Made by a program: the position numbers and the translations under genes
Part shown: positions 10,099-18,129 of the stretch, piece by piece
Position numbering within the stretch: the first letter of the stretch is position 1
Layout of the letters: every line of letters begins with the position of its first letter
Assembly (NCBI RefSeq): GCF_004102025.1
Contig: NZ_CP025228.1
Coordinates: 3,658,001-3,722,000, forward strand
Reading direction: 5' to 3'
From: Actinomyces qiguomingii
GTDB lineage: Bacteria; Actinomycetota; Actinomycetes; Actinomycetales; Actinomycetaceae
Length of the DNA: 64,000 nt
The notes under the pieces: generated by a model
Databases searched by the model: none
Told to the model about the DNA's origin: nothing
What the model saw: only the letters and a program-made list of their open reading frames with translations

Positions 10099-10641
10099 TC
10101 AGACAAGCTCCTGCGCAGCAGCCCAGTCGCGAAACTCGCCCGGGCCGAACGGAAGGTAGTACGTCCCTGCCAGTAGGTCGTCGGCAAGCTGCGCAACCAT
10201 CGCAATGGTCAACTGACCCTCGCGAATCGCCTGACACAGAAGTCCCAGAGTTCCCCGCACATTCAACCCGTGCTCCTTCGCCAGCCGCCTCGGAACACCG
10301 TCGTCAATGACCAGGGTGCACACGCTGACCATTCCGAGAGCCAGCACTCCGCACTCGCCTCGATTCCTACCTCCGGGCCCGACGAGGTGCCGTTCAAACA
10401 TCGCAAACGCCCTGAGGAAGTCAACGCCTACACGCCTGTCAACATGAATCCACTCCGCCTTGAGCAGCTGCCCCAGCGCGGGCTCGCTGGCGCTCTGGCG
10501 CCGGATCTACTCGTCGACGCTCTCCGGTATGACCACACGGCCGTCTCGGGTGACAAACTTCAACACTCCAAGCCAGCCCTCCATGGCGAAATGCCGCAGC
10601 GGTCCGGTATCGAAGACGTAGACCGGCGCCGCATCGCTCAA
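10099..10641 (-). pseudogene. PIN-domain (DUF3368-like) gene broken by an internal amber codon
   Basis: The frame reads from a TTG at 10641, overlapping the ImmA-family stop codon by 3 bases, through 180 codons. It is interrupted by one TAG at 10509-10507, after codon 44 (VVIPESVDE*IRRQS). The joined protein has the PIN layout: an early Asp in VYVFDTGPLRHF, a central GGRNRGECGVLAL, and a late LVIDDGVPRRLAKEHG. PIN proteins of this type are ribonuclease toxins or related nucleases, and they pair with Xre/ImmA regulators like the neighbouring gene. Either the nuclease is inactivated or the base is a sequencing error. The downstream 100 codons have their own ATG at 10401 but would lack the first catalytic Asp. 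Confidence 0.75.
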
Positions 10642-11753
10642 GACACGTACTCCCATATCTCGCCTGCCTCGCGCATCCGCGGTCGCGGCAGTTCTTCTTC
10701 ATCAACCAGGTGCCACAGCAATTCTGCCGCTCGGGCAGCGCTCAAGCGCTCATCACGCACGAGGTCGATCACGGCACGTTGGAAAGCCCGAGGCTGTGTC
10801 ACTCCGGTCATTTCATCTGCATCCGGATGGAGATCCAACTCGATAATGTCAGTGCGGGTTGTTCGCACCATACGAACCTGCCCCGCATCCGACGGATTAA
10901 CCACCCCGAGGTCGACCAGACGACGAGCCAACGTGGACATGTCCACTCGGTAGTCACTGCCAACTATTACCGCCGCCGCCCGCAACCCGGAGTGCTCACG
11001 CAGCTTGTGCCATTGTTCGGCGACGGCATTCCGAGGAAGGAGGAGCGCGCGAGCGAAGTAATCGATCTTAGATTCCAAGGACTCATCCGGCTCGGCGATT
11101 CGCCAGTCCACCGTGTAGGCATCACGCACGAGGAAATGCCCGAACTCGTGTGCGGCCGCAAGACGCCGCCGCCCAACCTTGCCGGTGCTGTTGACCAGGG
11201 ATACGCCCAGACGGTCGATAAGCACCGTTCCGGCGTCCGCGGTGTCTGGGCCGAGTGGCTTGGTGAAGACCAGAAGGCCTGCTGCTGCCAAGCGATCAAC
11301 CAGACCGGTTACCGCGTCGTCTTGCTCACAGTGGATAAGCACACGCGCCTGCTCAGCCATTGCCTCGGCCTCTTCGTCCGAGGCGGGCCGATCCCACGCG
11401 CGTGCAGGTGGCACAGCTTCGACAGCACGCAGAGAGTCGACGAAGCGGACTTCCTCGGCAATCTCCGCGAGTACCGCGTCAATCTGCGAATCTACGACGT
11501 CCAGGCCCTGCGCGGACCGATGCGCGACCACTGCCGAGAGCGGCTCCTCAAAAAAGGCGACCATGCGCACCCTGAGCGCATCTGCCACATCGGACAACTC
11601 AATCGCGGATATCTTCCGGTTGCCCGATTCGATCTTATTCACCGCGGTCCGGTCCAGACCGACTCGTTCAGCGAGCATCTGCTGGCTCATGCCGACACGC
11701 TGTCGCGCCTCGCGAATGCGGGCACCGAGGGACTGCGCCGTCATCTCACCCAT
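10638..11753 (-). CDS. Xre-family HTH regulator fused to ImmA/IrrE metallopeptidase domain
   Basis: About 371 residues. An N-terminal Xre helix-turn-helix lies at roughly residues 5-60 (LGARIREARQRVGMSQQMLA, VGLDRTAVNKIESGNRKIS). A COG2856 ImmA/IrrE zinc-peptidase domain follows with the motif AAAHEFGHFLV (HExxH) near the middle and RALLLPRNAV behind it. Proteins of this type usually repress their own operon and are relieved by proteolysis, and many act as the antitoxin-like partner of a neighbouring toxin. The start (MGEMTAQS) at 11753 or the Met three codons later is preferred, because the upstream frame (MRAAGRESDSDSERW...) looks non-coding. It overlaps the PIN gene, so the two are translationally coupled. 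Confidence 0.85.
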   Translation of the reverse strand: MGEMTAQSLGARIREARQRVGMSQQMLAERVGLDRTAVNKIESGNRKISAIELSDVADALRVRMVAFFEEPLSAVVAHRSAQGLDVVDSQIDAVLAEIAEEVRFVDSLRAVEAVPPARAWDRPASDEEAEAMAEQARVLIHCEQDDAVTGLVDRLAAAGLLVFTKPLGPDTADAGTVLIDRLGVSLVNSTGKVGRRRLAAAHEFGHFLVRDAYTVDWRIAEPDESLESKIDYFARALLLPRNAVAEQWHKLREHSGLRAAAVIVGSDYRVDMSTLARRLVDLGVVNPSDAGQVRMVRTTRTDIIELDLHPDADEMTGVTQPRAFQRAVIDLVRDERLSAARAAELLWHLVDEEELPRPRMREAGEIWEYVS

Positions 11754-11842
11754 ACGTGCGATTTTGGCACAGCCTGCGCTCGGGACGCAAGGGACGCAAT
11801 TCCAGCGCTCACTGTCAGAGTCTGACTCCCGACCAGCCGCCC

Positions 11843-13042
11843 TCACCTGTCGCGCGCACCCGCCAGGTGCGCCACCACGCCGCCGATGAAGGCGTCTCCC
11901 AGGCCGATCGTGGTCGGGGAGTCGGTGTGCACATCGAAACCGGGTGCGATCAGCACGCCCACTCCGGCCGTTTCGGGGGCGGCGGCCAGGTGCGTCCCGA
12001 TCTCATCCCGCGGCGCCCGCGCCACCGCCGCGCGCTCCTCCGCCCCGTAGTTATCCCCGTGCAGGAAGCGGGTAGACGCCATAAGACAACCCGCCTCGGC
12101 GGCCTCGCGCAGCAGTGCCGCCCGCTCCCCCACCACCGCGGCGTAACGGCTGGTGTGCACCAGCACCGCACGCATCCCGAGCCGCCGACGCAGGTCGGTC
12201 ATCATGGTGGCCACCTGCCCCGCGTCCCCCAGATCGACGGCGCGGCCCAGGTAGCGGAGCGCCTCGTCCTCGTTGAGGGAGTGCAGATGAACCAGGCGCG
12301 GGATCACCTCCAGGACCACCTCGCGCATGGCGTCGTCGTGGAAGCCCGCGTCCTCGTAGACGACGACGGCGTCCGGTGGCGCCGCCGCCAATGCCGCCTC
12401 CACCTCCGCCAGCCGCTCCCGCAGCTCGGTGGCCGACTTCATGGTGTTGAAGCCGGAGATCAGCACCACCCGTGCCGAAGCCAGCGCCCGGGGCAGCTCC
12501 GGACTCAGACGCAGGTGCTCATTGGGCGCGTCATTGACTGCGATCACCCGGTTGGGACGCCGTGCGACCACCTCGCCGTCGGCCAGGTGCACCACCGCGC
12601 CCGCCGGGTACTGGACAATCACGTGCGGGTCCAGCGAGTCCGCCTCGGCGCTGCACACCCACGCAATCCCCTCCGGCAGCAGCCGGCGAACGTGGTCGTT
12701 TATGGAGACCAGGTGCACCGTGGAGGCGACGCCGATCCTCGCCATGGCCAGCGCCGCCCGCACGCAGGTGCCGCCCAGGGTGACCCGGTAGGAGAAGCGG
12801 CCGGCGAAGGCAAGCAGCGCCCGCTTATCCGCCACGTAGCACTCCCAGCCCTCACCGCGCCGCATGGATCGCAGCGCGGCCAGCAAGATCCCCCGCTCGC
12901 CGTCGACGCGCGACGACGCCGCCCCCTCGACTTCGGCCAGACGTATCCCGTGCCCGTCCACGAGCTGCTGGAACACCCGCGCATCCCAGGCCAGCTCATA
13001 GTCGACGGTCCCACCGAGCCCGAGGACGATACGCCCCGTCAT
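11843..13042 (-). CDS. ADP-dependent phosphofructokinase/glucokinase-family sugar kinase
   Basis: About 399 residues of the ribokinase-like ADP_PFK_GK family. The visible matches are the N-terminal strand VLGLGGTVDYELAWD, the substrate region RVTLGGTCVRAALAMARIG, the strand VVLISGFNTMKSATEL, the NExE-type metal motif HSLNEDEAL, and the C-terminal catalytic-base motif TIGLGDAFIGG (GXGD). Archaeal and vertebrate members use ADP to phosphorylate glucose or fructose-6-phosphate, and bacterial members are rare. Here it is the last gene of the sugar operon, 48 bases after the aldolase, so a role in phosphorylating an imported or isomerised sugar is likely. The start at 13042 follows AAAGGGGAG with good spacing, and the longer frame does not. 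Confidence 0.82.
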   Translation of the reverse strand: MTGRIVLGLGGTVDYELAWDARVFQQLVDGHGIRLAEVEGAASSRVDGERGILLAALRSMRRGEGWECYVADKRALLAFAGRFSYRVTLGGTCVRAALAMARIGVASTVHLVSINDHVRRLLPEGIAWVCSAEADSLDPHVIVQYPAGAVVHLADGEVVARRPNRVIAVNDAPNEHLRLSPELPRALASARVVLISGFNTMKSATELRERLAEVEAALAAAPPDAVVVYEDAGFHDDAMREVVLEVIPRLVHLHSLNEDEALRYLGRAVDLGDAGQVATMMTDLRRRLGMRAVLVHTSRYAAVVGERAALLREAAEAGCLMASTRFLHGDNYGAEERAAVARAPRDEIGTHLAAAPETAGVGVLIAPGFDVHTDSPTTIGLGDAFIGGVVAHLAGARDR

Positions 13043-13090
13043 CCCACTCCCCTTTCTCATCGCCGACGGCGCCCGTTGTACCGAGAACCG

Positions 13091-13951
13091 TCAGAACAGC
13101 GCCGCCTTACCTGCGGATTCGAACAGGTCGATCTTCTGGGCGGCGCACTCCCGCAGCGCCTGCTCACAGGGCGGCTCAATCACATTGGGCTCGCGCAGGT
13201 GGACGTCCTGGAGCACCTCGCGCATCTTGGTGAAGTAGGCGGCCTTGATGTCGGAGGAGATATTGATCTTGTTGATGCCGCCGCGCACCGCCCCGGCTAT
13301 CTCGGTGTCGGAGTTGTTCGATCCGCCGTGCAACACCAGGGCAATGCCCAGGCGCGCCTTGATCTCCCCCAGCAGGTCCAGGCGCAGCGCGGGCTTGGCC
13401 GCGGCGGGATACAGGCCGTGACGCGTGCCGATCGCGATCGCGAGCGAGTCCGCACCGGTGGCGTCGATGAAGCGCGCCGCGTCATCGGGGTCGGTGTACA
13501 GGATCTCCTCGGTGCCGGTCTCCCCGTACTTGTCGGACACGCCGATGGTTCCCAGCTCGGCCTCCACGGACAGCCCGACGGCGTGCGCCGCATGCACCAC
13601 CCGCGCCGTCTCGGCCACGTTCTCCTCGAAGGGTGCGAAGGACTTGTCGATCATCACCGAGGTGAAACCGGCCTGAATCGCCGCCAGCACCTGCTCGTAG
13701 TTGGCGCCGTGATCGAGGTGGATCGCCGTCGGCACGGATGACTCGTGGGCGATCCGGATGATGGAGGCCAGCATCGCCGGGCGGATATGACTCAGCTCGT
13801 CGGGGTGGATGGCAATGATGTGCGGGGATCGCATCTCCTCACAGACGTCCACCACCGCGCGCAGCATCGAGTAGCTGGATATGTTGAACGCCGGAACCGC
13901 GAAGCCGTGCTCATTGGCGACGTCGAGGATGTCACTGCCTGTGACCAGCAT
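13091..13951 (-). CDS. class II (zinc) ketose-bisphosphate aldolase, GatY/FbaA-like
   Basis: 286 residues, the usual length for class II aldolases. The zinc ligands are visible in AIHLDHGANYE (His-x-x-His type), in the SVEAELG segment, in IAIGTRHGLY and in LVLHGGSNNSD. It is expected to cleave a ketose phosphate to dihydroxyacetone phosphate and an aldehyde. The substrate cannot be read from the sequence: tagatose- or fructose-1,6-bisphosphate or a C6-modified analogue are all possible. It lies 33 bases after the MalG-like permease gene and 48 bases before the kinase gene, clearly in the same operon. Confidence 0.9.
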   Translation of the reverse strand: MLVTGSDILDVANEHGFAVPAFNISSYSMLRAVVDVCEEMRSPHIIAIHPDELSHIRPAMLASIIRIAHESSVPTAIHLDHGANYEQVLAAIQAGFTSVMIDKSFAPFEENVAETARVVHAAHAVGLSVEAELGTIGVSDKYGETGTEEILYTDPDDAARFIDATGADSLAIAIGTRHGLYPAAAKPALRLDLLGEIKARLGIALVLHGGSNNSDTEIAGAVRGGINKINISSDIKAAYFTKMREVLQDVHLREPNVIEPPCEQALRECAAQKIDLFESAGKAALF

Positions 13952-13984
13952 ATTGGTTGTGCCTTTCTGTGTTGTGCGTCAAGC

Positions 13985-14845
13985 TCAGTTCTTGACGGAT
14001 CCAGCGGTCATCCCTCCGATGAAGTAGCGCTGGAAGAAAATGAAGAGCAGCACCACGGGGATAGAGCCGAGGACAGACATCGCCATCATCTCGTTCCACT
14101 CGTAGGAGTGCTGCCCCATGAGGAGCTGAATACCGATCGGAACCGTGCGCATGTCATTCGTGCGCGTGAGCGTCAGCGCGAACAGGTACTCATTCCAGGC
14201 GATCATGAAGGTGTAGATGCCCACCGAGACGATCCCCGGGACGGAGATCGGCACGAGCACCCGCCACAGCGCCCCCAGGGAGCTGGTGCCGTCCACCTTG
14301 GCGGCCTCATCGAGTTCCCGCGGCAGGGTGTTGAAGTAACCGGTGAGCATGATGATGGCGTAGGGCAGCGTGAACACCATGTAGGTCAGGATCAGGCCCT
14401 GGTAGGTGTTGTACAGCCTCAACGTCACCATCAGCCCGAAAAAGGGGATCAGCAGGGTGATCGGCGGCACCGCCTGCACCGAGATAATCAGCACGTTCAG
14501 GACCCGCTTCCCCGGGAACTCGAAGCGGCTGAAGGCGTAGGCGGCCAGAATCGCCACCGTCAGCGTCAACGCGGTCACCGACAGCGCCACGAAGTAACTG
14601 TTGATGAAGAAGCGGATCTTCTCCGGGTCGTGGAAGATCGATACATACGCAGCAAAGGACGAACCCTCCTCAACAATCCGCGGCGGGGTGGCGAAGATCT
14701 TGGCATTCGGCTTGAACGAGGACACCAGCATCCAGAAAATCGGCAGAGCCGCGAAGCCCGCTCCCGCCAACAGTCCCGCCCACACGCCCGCCTTGGCCAG
14801 GAGCCGACGCCGCCGCCGGGTGCGCAGAGTATTAGAAGGACCCAT
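13985..14845 (-). CDS. sugar ABC transporter permease, MalG-like (CUT1)
   Basis: 286 residues with six hydrophobic helices. It carries the EAA loop (ELDEAAKVDGTSSLGALWRVLVPIS), which docks the ATPase, and the typical C-terminus FIFFQRYFIGGMTAGSVKN. It forms the membrane channel with the MalF-like protein encoded 6 bases upstream. No ATPase gene is present in the operon, so a shared ATPase such as the MsiK at 5.8 kb is needed. Confidence 0.93.
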   Translation of the reverse strand: MGPSNTLRTRRRRRLLAKAGVWAGLLAGAGFAALPIFWMLVSSFKPNAKIFATPPRIVEEGSSFAAYVSIFHDPEKIRFFINSYFVALSVTALTLTVAILAAYAFSRFEFPGKRVLNVLIISVQAVPPITLLIPFFGLMVTLRLYNTYQGLILTYMVFTLPYAIIMLTGYFNTLPRELDEAAKVDGTSSLGALWRVLVPISVPGIVSVGIYTFMIAWNEYLFALTLTRTNDMRTVPIGIQLLMGQHSYEWNEMMAMSVLGSIPVVLLFIFFQRYFIGGMTAGSVKN

Positions 14846-14851
14846 GAGGCG

Positions 14852-15799
14852 TCAGTCCCTCGCCTGTTGGCTGCGCACGTAGAAGTACGCAAGAATCATG
14901 GACAGGATCAGTACGATCACCGCGCTGGCTGAAGCGGCCGCGAAGTCGTAGTCGGAGAAGGCGAGCTTGTAGGTGAAGGTGGACAGCATCTCCGTGCGGT
15001 TCAGCGGCCCGCCCCCGGTGGTCATCCAGATGAGGGCGAACTGCTGGGAGGTCCAGATGATGTCGAGCAGCGCCATCGAGATGATGATTGGCCGCAGCTG
15101 CGGCAGGGTGATGGACCAGAACCTGCGGATGGCACCCGCGCCGTCCACCTCCGCCGCCTCGTACAGGTCCCTCGGTATGCCCTGCAATCCGGCCAGGATC
15201 GAAATCATGAAGAACGGGTAGCCAGCCCAGATGTTGATGAAGGTGACGGCGGCCAGGGCCATGTTCGGATCCGCCAACCACTCGTGCTGCCCGGATACCA
15301 CGCCGAGGGCCGACAAGATCGCGTTGATCACCCCGTTGGGGTTGAGTAGCAACCGCCACAGGATGGCGATAATCGCCACGGTCAACAGCCACGGCAGGAC
15401 GAACAGTGTGCGGAACACGGTCCTGGTCACGGCGGAGACGGCCTCGGAGTTCAGCAGCATGGCGAAGCCGAGTCCCAGCAGCATGTGCGCGACGACGCTG
15501 ACGGAAACGAACCAGAAGGTATTGGCCAGCGCCGTGAGGAACTTGCCGCTGGCGAGAATCTCAACGTAGTTGTCTAGCCCGATGAACTGGGACTCCCTGG
15601 TGGTGATGACGGCGTCCATCAGTGAGTACCCGATCACCATGACGATCGGAACCACCATCAGCACCAGCAGTAGAACGAGGGTGGGGAACAGGTATGCGTA
15701 GGGCACGAGGGCCTGGGCCGGGTGCCGCCCGAAGGACTGTGCCCGACCCCGCCCGGCCCGTCGCACCGACCGCGTAAGGGCGACGTGCGTTGGAGTCAT
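14852..15799 (-). CDS. sugar ABC transporter permease, MalF-like (CUT1)
   Basis: 315 residues. A basic cytoplasmic N-terminus precedes six membrane helices, beginning with LVPYAYLFPTLVLLLVLMVV, and the EAA loop reads LYEAAEVDGAGAIRRFWSITLP. It pairs with the MalG-like permease. A TGAGG ribosome-binding site precedes the ATG, and the gap from the binding-protein stop is only 9 bases, so the two are one operon. Confidence 0.93.
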   Translation of the reverse strand: MTPTHVALTRSVRRAGRGRAQSFGRHPAQALVPYAYLFPTLVLLLVLMVVPIVMVIGYSLMDAVITTRESQFIGLDNYVEILASGKFLTALANTFWFVSVSVVAHMLLGLGFAMLLNSEAVSAVTRTVFRTLFVLPWLLTVAIIAILWRLLLNPNGVINAILSALGVVSGQHEWLADPNMALAAVTFINIWAGYPFFMISILAGLQGIPRDLYEAAEVDGAGAIRRFWSITLPQLRPIIISMALLDIIWTSQQFALIWMTTGGGPLNRTEMLSTFTYKLAFSDYDFAAASASAVIVLILSMILAYFYVRSQQARD

Positions 15800-15808
15800 T
15801 AGCGGACC

Positions 15809-17095
15809 TCAGAACTCCTCATCCCACGCCTGCTGGGCGTTGGTGAGCATGGCGTCCACGTCCACATCCCCACTGAGGTAGGTCTGGAACTGCTCATCGA
15901 ACTCGCGCATGAGCGTCTCGGATACCGGCAGGCCGGTGAACTCGTTGGCGGGTGTGCCCGAACTCCAGATCTCGAAGGCCTGCGCGAACAACGCATCGCT
16001 CTCGACATAGTCCGGTGTGGCAGTGCTGTTCCCGGGGAAGGCCTTGGCGGCGTCGGCCAGGGTGGCGTTGACATCCGCCCCCATGAGGAATTCCACCAGC
16101 TTCCAGGCCTGTTCCGGATGCTCGGTGGTGCCGGAGACCCCAATACCCCAGGATGCGTAGGGCATGCCACGTTCGCCGTCGTAACCGTCCACGGCGGGCA
16201 GGGCGGAGATGCCGAAGTCCAGGTCCGGGTTGCCCTCGCGGATGGTGTTCACATGCGCGAGAGAGTCGATCATCATGCCCACCCGCGCATTGGTGAAGTC
16301 CTCCACCTTGTCCTGTTCCTTCATGGTGAAAGCACCCGGGGAGACCACACCGGAGTCCCACAGTCCCTTGATGAACTCGCAGGCGCTCTTGACATCGGCA
16401 TTGCCCTTGAGGTTTGGCTTGCCGTCCTCGGTGAGCATTGAGCCGCCGGAGGCCCACACCCAGGACATGACATCGTTCTGAATGCCGTTTGGCGCCTCCA
16501 GCGACAACGGCAGCGCCCACCCGGAGATGTCATCGCCCACGGCCGCAATCGCCTTGGCTGCCGCCTCGAACTCCTCACGCGTGGAGGGCACTGCCGATAC
16601 TCCCGCCCGTTCCAGCAGGTCCATGTTGGTGAACATGGGATAGACAAAGTTGACCACCGGGATCATGTAGGTGGCACCGTCAATCTGGATCTGGCTGGCG
16701 AGCTCGGAGTCGTCATAGCCCTGTTCGGACATAAGCGCCGTCAGGTCTGCGATCGCCCCTTGCTTGGCGAAGTCACTCACCCAGGCGCCATCCAGCCCGA
16801 CCACATCCGGCATGGTCTGCGCCGCGGCCCCAGCAACCAGTTGCTCCTTGGTAGAGGCGTAGGGCCCGGACAGCAGTTCCACCTTGATCCCAGGGTTGGC
16901 GCTCTCGAACTCATCCATCAGGGCCCGCAAGGACCCGTCCGGCAGCTCCGGCTCCCACCACTGCGTGAACTCCAGCGTCACCTCCCCTGCGCCACTTCCT
17001 TCAGTTCCCGAACCGCCGCACCCGGCCAGGCCCATCGCCGCCATAGTGGCCATGACGGCCGTCATCCGCCCGAATTCGCGCCTACGCATAAGCAT
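15809..17095 (-). CDS. sugar ABC transporter substrate-binding lipoprotein
   Basis: 428 residues. The signal peptide begins MLMRRREFGRMTAVMATM and ends in the lipobox LAGC. The RRREF pair is Tat-like. The mature part has the extracellular solute-binding family 1 (MalE-like) layout: EFTQWWEPELPDGSLRALMD, then PGIKVELLSGPYASTKEQL, then DVVGLDGAWVSDFAKQGAIADL. It delivers sugar to the permeases encoded next. GGAGTAACC precedes the ATG at 17095. It is divergent from the deoR gene. Confidence 0.93.
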   Translation of the reverse strand: MLMRRREFGRMTAVMATMAAMGLAGCGGSGTEGSGAGEVTLEFTQWWEPELPDGSLRALMDEFESANPGIKVELLSGPYASTKEQLVAGAAAQTMPDVVGLDGAWVSDFAKQGAIADLTALMSEQGYDDSELASQIQIDGATYMIPVVNFVYPMFTNMDLLERAGVSAVPSTREEFEAAAKAIAAVGDDISGWALPLSLEAPNGIQNDVMSWVWASGGSMLTEDGKPNLKGNADVKSACEFIKGLWDSGVVSPGAFTMKEQDKVEDFTNARVGMMIDSLAHVNTIREGNPDLDFGISALPAVDGYDGERGMPYASWGIGVSGTTEHPEQAWKLVEFLMGADVNATLADAAKAFPGNSTATPDYVESDALFAQAFEIWSSGTPANEFTGLPVSETLMREFDEQFQTYLSGDVDVDAMLTNAQQAWDEEF

Positions 17096-17124
17096 GGTTA
17101 CTCCATCGTCATTGACATGAGCTG

Positions 17125-17160
17125 CGACATCATGCGGGTTTTATCCGGTTTTTGATGTCG
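17125..17160. promoter_or_regulatory. candidate operator between the sugar operon and deoR
   Basis: Inverted repeat CGACATCA (17125-17132) and TGATGTCG (17153-17160), with a 20-base AT-richer spacer, sits in the 167-base divergent intergenic region just upstream of the binding-protein gene. Its position suits control by the adjacent DeoR protein. That link is inference. Confidence 0.4.
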
Positions 17161-17262
17161 TAACCCAGCATAATGCGTGATTCTGCGGTTGTCTGCACCT
17201 TTAATGCAACGATACCGTAACGTCCGGCTTGGAGGCGCAGCGGCTCCGCCTAGACTGGCGCT

Positions 17263-18069
17263 ATGAACGACGTCGTACCCCGCCTCCCTGGAGGGCGGAA
17301 GGCCGAGATCACCAACTACGTCAACCGACTCGGCCAGGTGACGGTGACGGCTCTGGCCGACCACTTCGGCGTCTCTGCCGACACCATCCGGCGGGATCTT
17401 GATCAACTCGACGCCGACGGTCTACTGATCCGCATGCACGGAGGCGCCATGTCCAACTCCGCCGTCCCCTGGCATGACACCAACCTGAGTGACCGGGCTC
17501 GGCTCCAGTCATCCCAGAAGGAACGCATCGGTGAACTCGCCGCCGGCCTCGTGCAGGACGGCAGCGTTCTGTTCATCAACGGGGGCACAACCGCGCTCGC
17601 GCTGGTGCACCACCTGTCGACCAAACGGGAGCTGATCATCGCCACCAACAACCTCGCACTACCCGCAGAAATCAACCCGGAGGCCTGTCGGGACGTGTAC
17701 GTCATCGGCGGGCATGTCCGACTCTCGGGGCGCGTAACCATCGGACCGGTCGCCTTCGCCTCGGCCATCTCCGGCGTGGAGAACGACATTCACGTAGACC
17801 TCGCTCTGATCGGCGTCGGCGCGGTAGACGCCGGTGGCTTCTCCACCTCCAATCTGGACGAGGCCGCCATGCTCGGCCAGATGGCCGCCCGGGCACGGCG
17901 CGTGGCCATCCTGGCGGACTCGACCAAGTTCAACCGCCGTCTCTTCGCGGCGATCGGGGACCTGAAGATCGCGGACTACCTGGTGACCAACGGCCAACCC
18001 GGCACCGAACTCGCGGCAGTTTTGAAGGCCCACTCGGTTCAGGTGCTCACCCCGGCTACTCCCTATTGA
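17263..18069 (+). CDS. DeoR/GlpR-family transcriptional regulator
   Basis: 268 residues. An N-terminal DeoR winged helix (about residues 8-60: RKAEITNYVNRLGQVTVTAL, FGVSADTIRRDLDQLDADG) is followed by the DeoR C-terminal sugar-phosphate sensor domain, with LFINGGTTALAL, IGVGAVDAGGFSTSNLDEAAM and AILADSTKF. Members usually repress sugar operons and release DNA when a phosphorylated sugar intermediate binds. It is divergent from the transporter-aldolase-kinase operon and 60 bases ahead of the isomerase gene, so it is the probable regulator of both. Confidence 0.9.
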   Translation: MNDVVPRLPGGRKAEITNYVNRLGQVTVTALADHFGVSADTIRRDLDQLDADGLLIRMHGGAMSNSAVPWHDTNLSDRARLQSSQKERIGELAAGLVQDGSVLFINGGTTALALVHHLSTKRELIIATNNLALPAEINPEACRDVYVIGGHVRLSGRVTIGPVAFASAISGVENDIHVDLALIGVGAVDAGGFSTSNLDEAAMLGQMAARARRVAILADSTKFNRRLFAAIGDLKIADYLVTNGQPGTELAAVLKAHSVQVLTPATPY

Positions 18070-18129
18070 AACCGACCCGTCATCCGTGCCAGGCTTGGGT
18101 GAGCTCCCCCCTGATTCGAGGAGGACTCG

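Noticed and set aside
11756..13741. 661-residue plus-strand frame opposite the kinase and aldolase genes
   Set aside because: It lies across two real minus-strand genes with clear catalytic motifs; its own composition is Arg/His/Gly-rich shadow.
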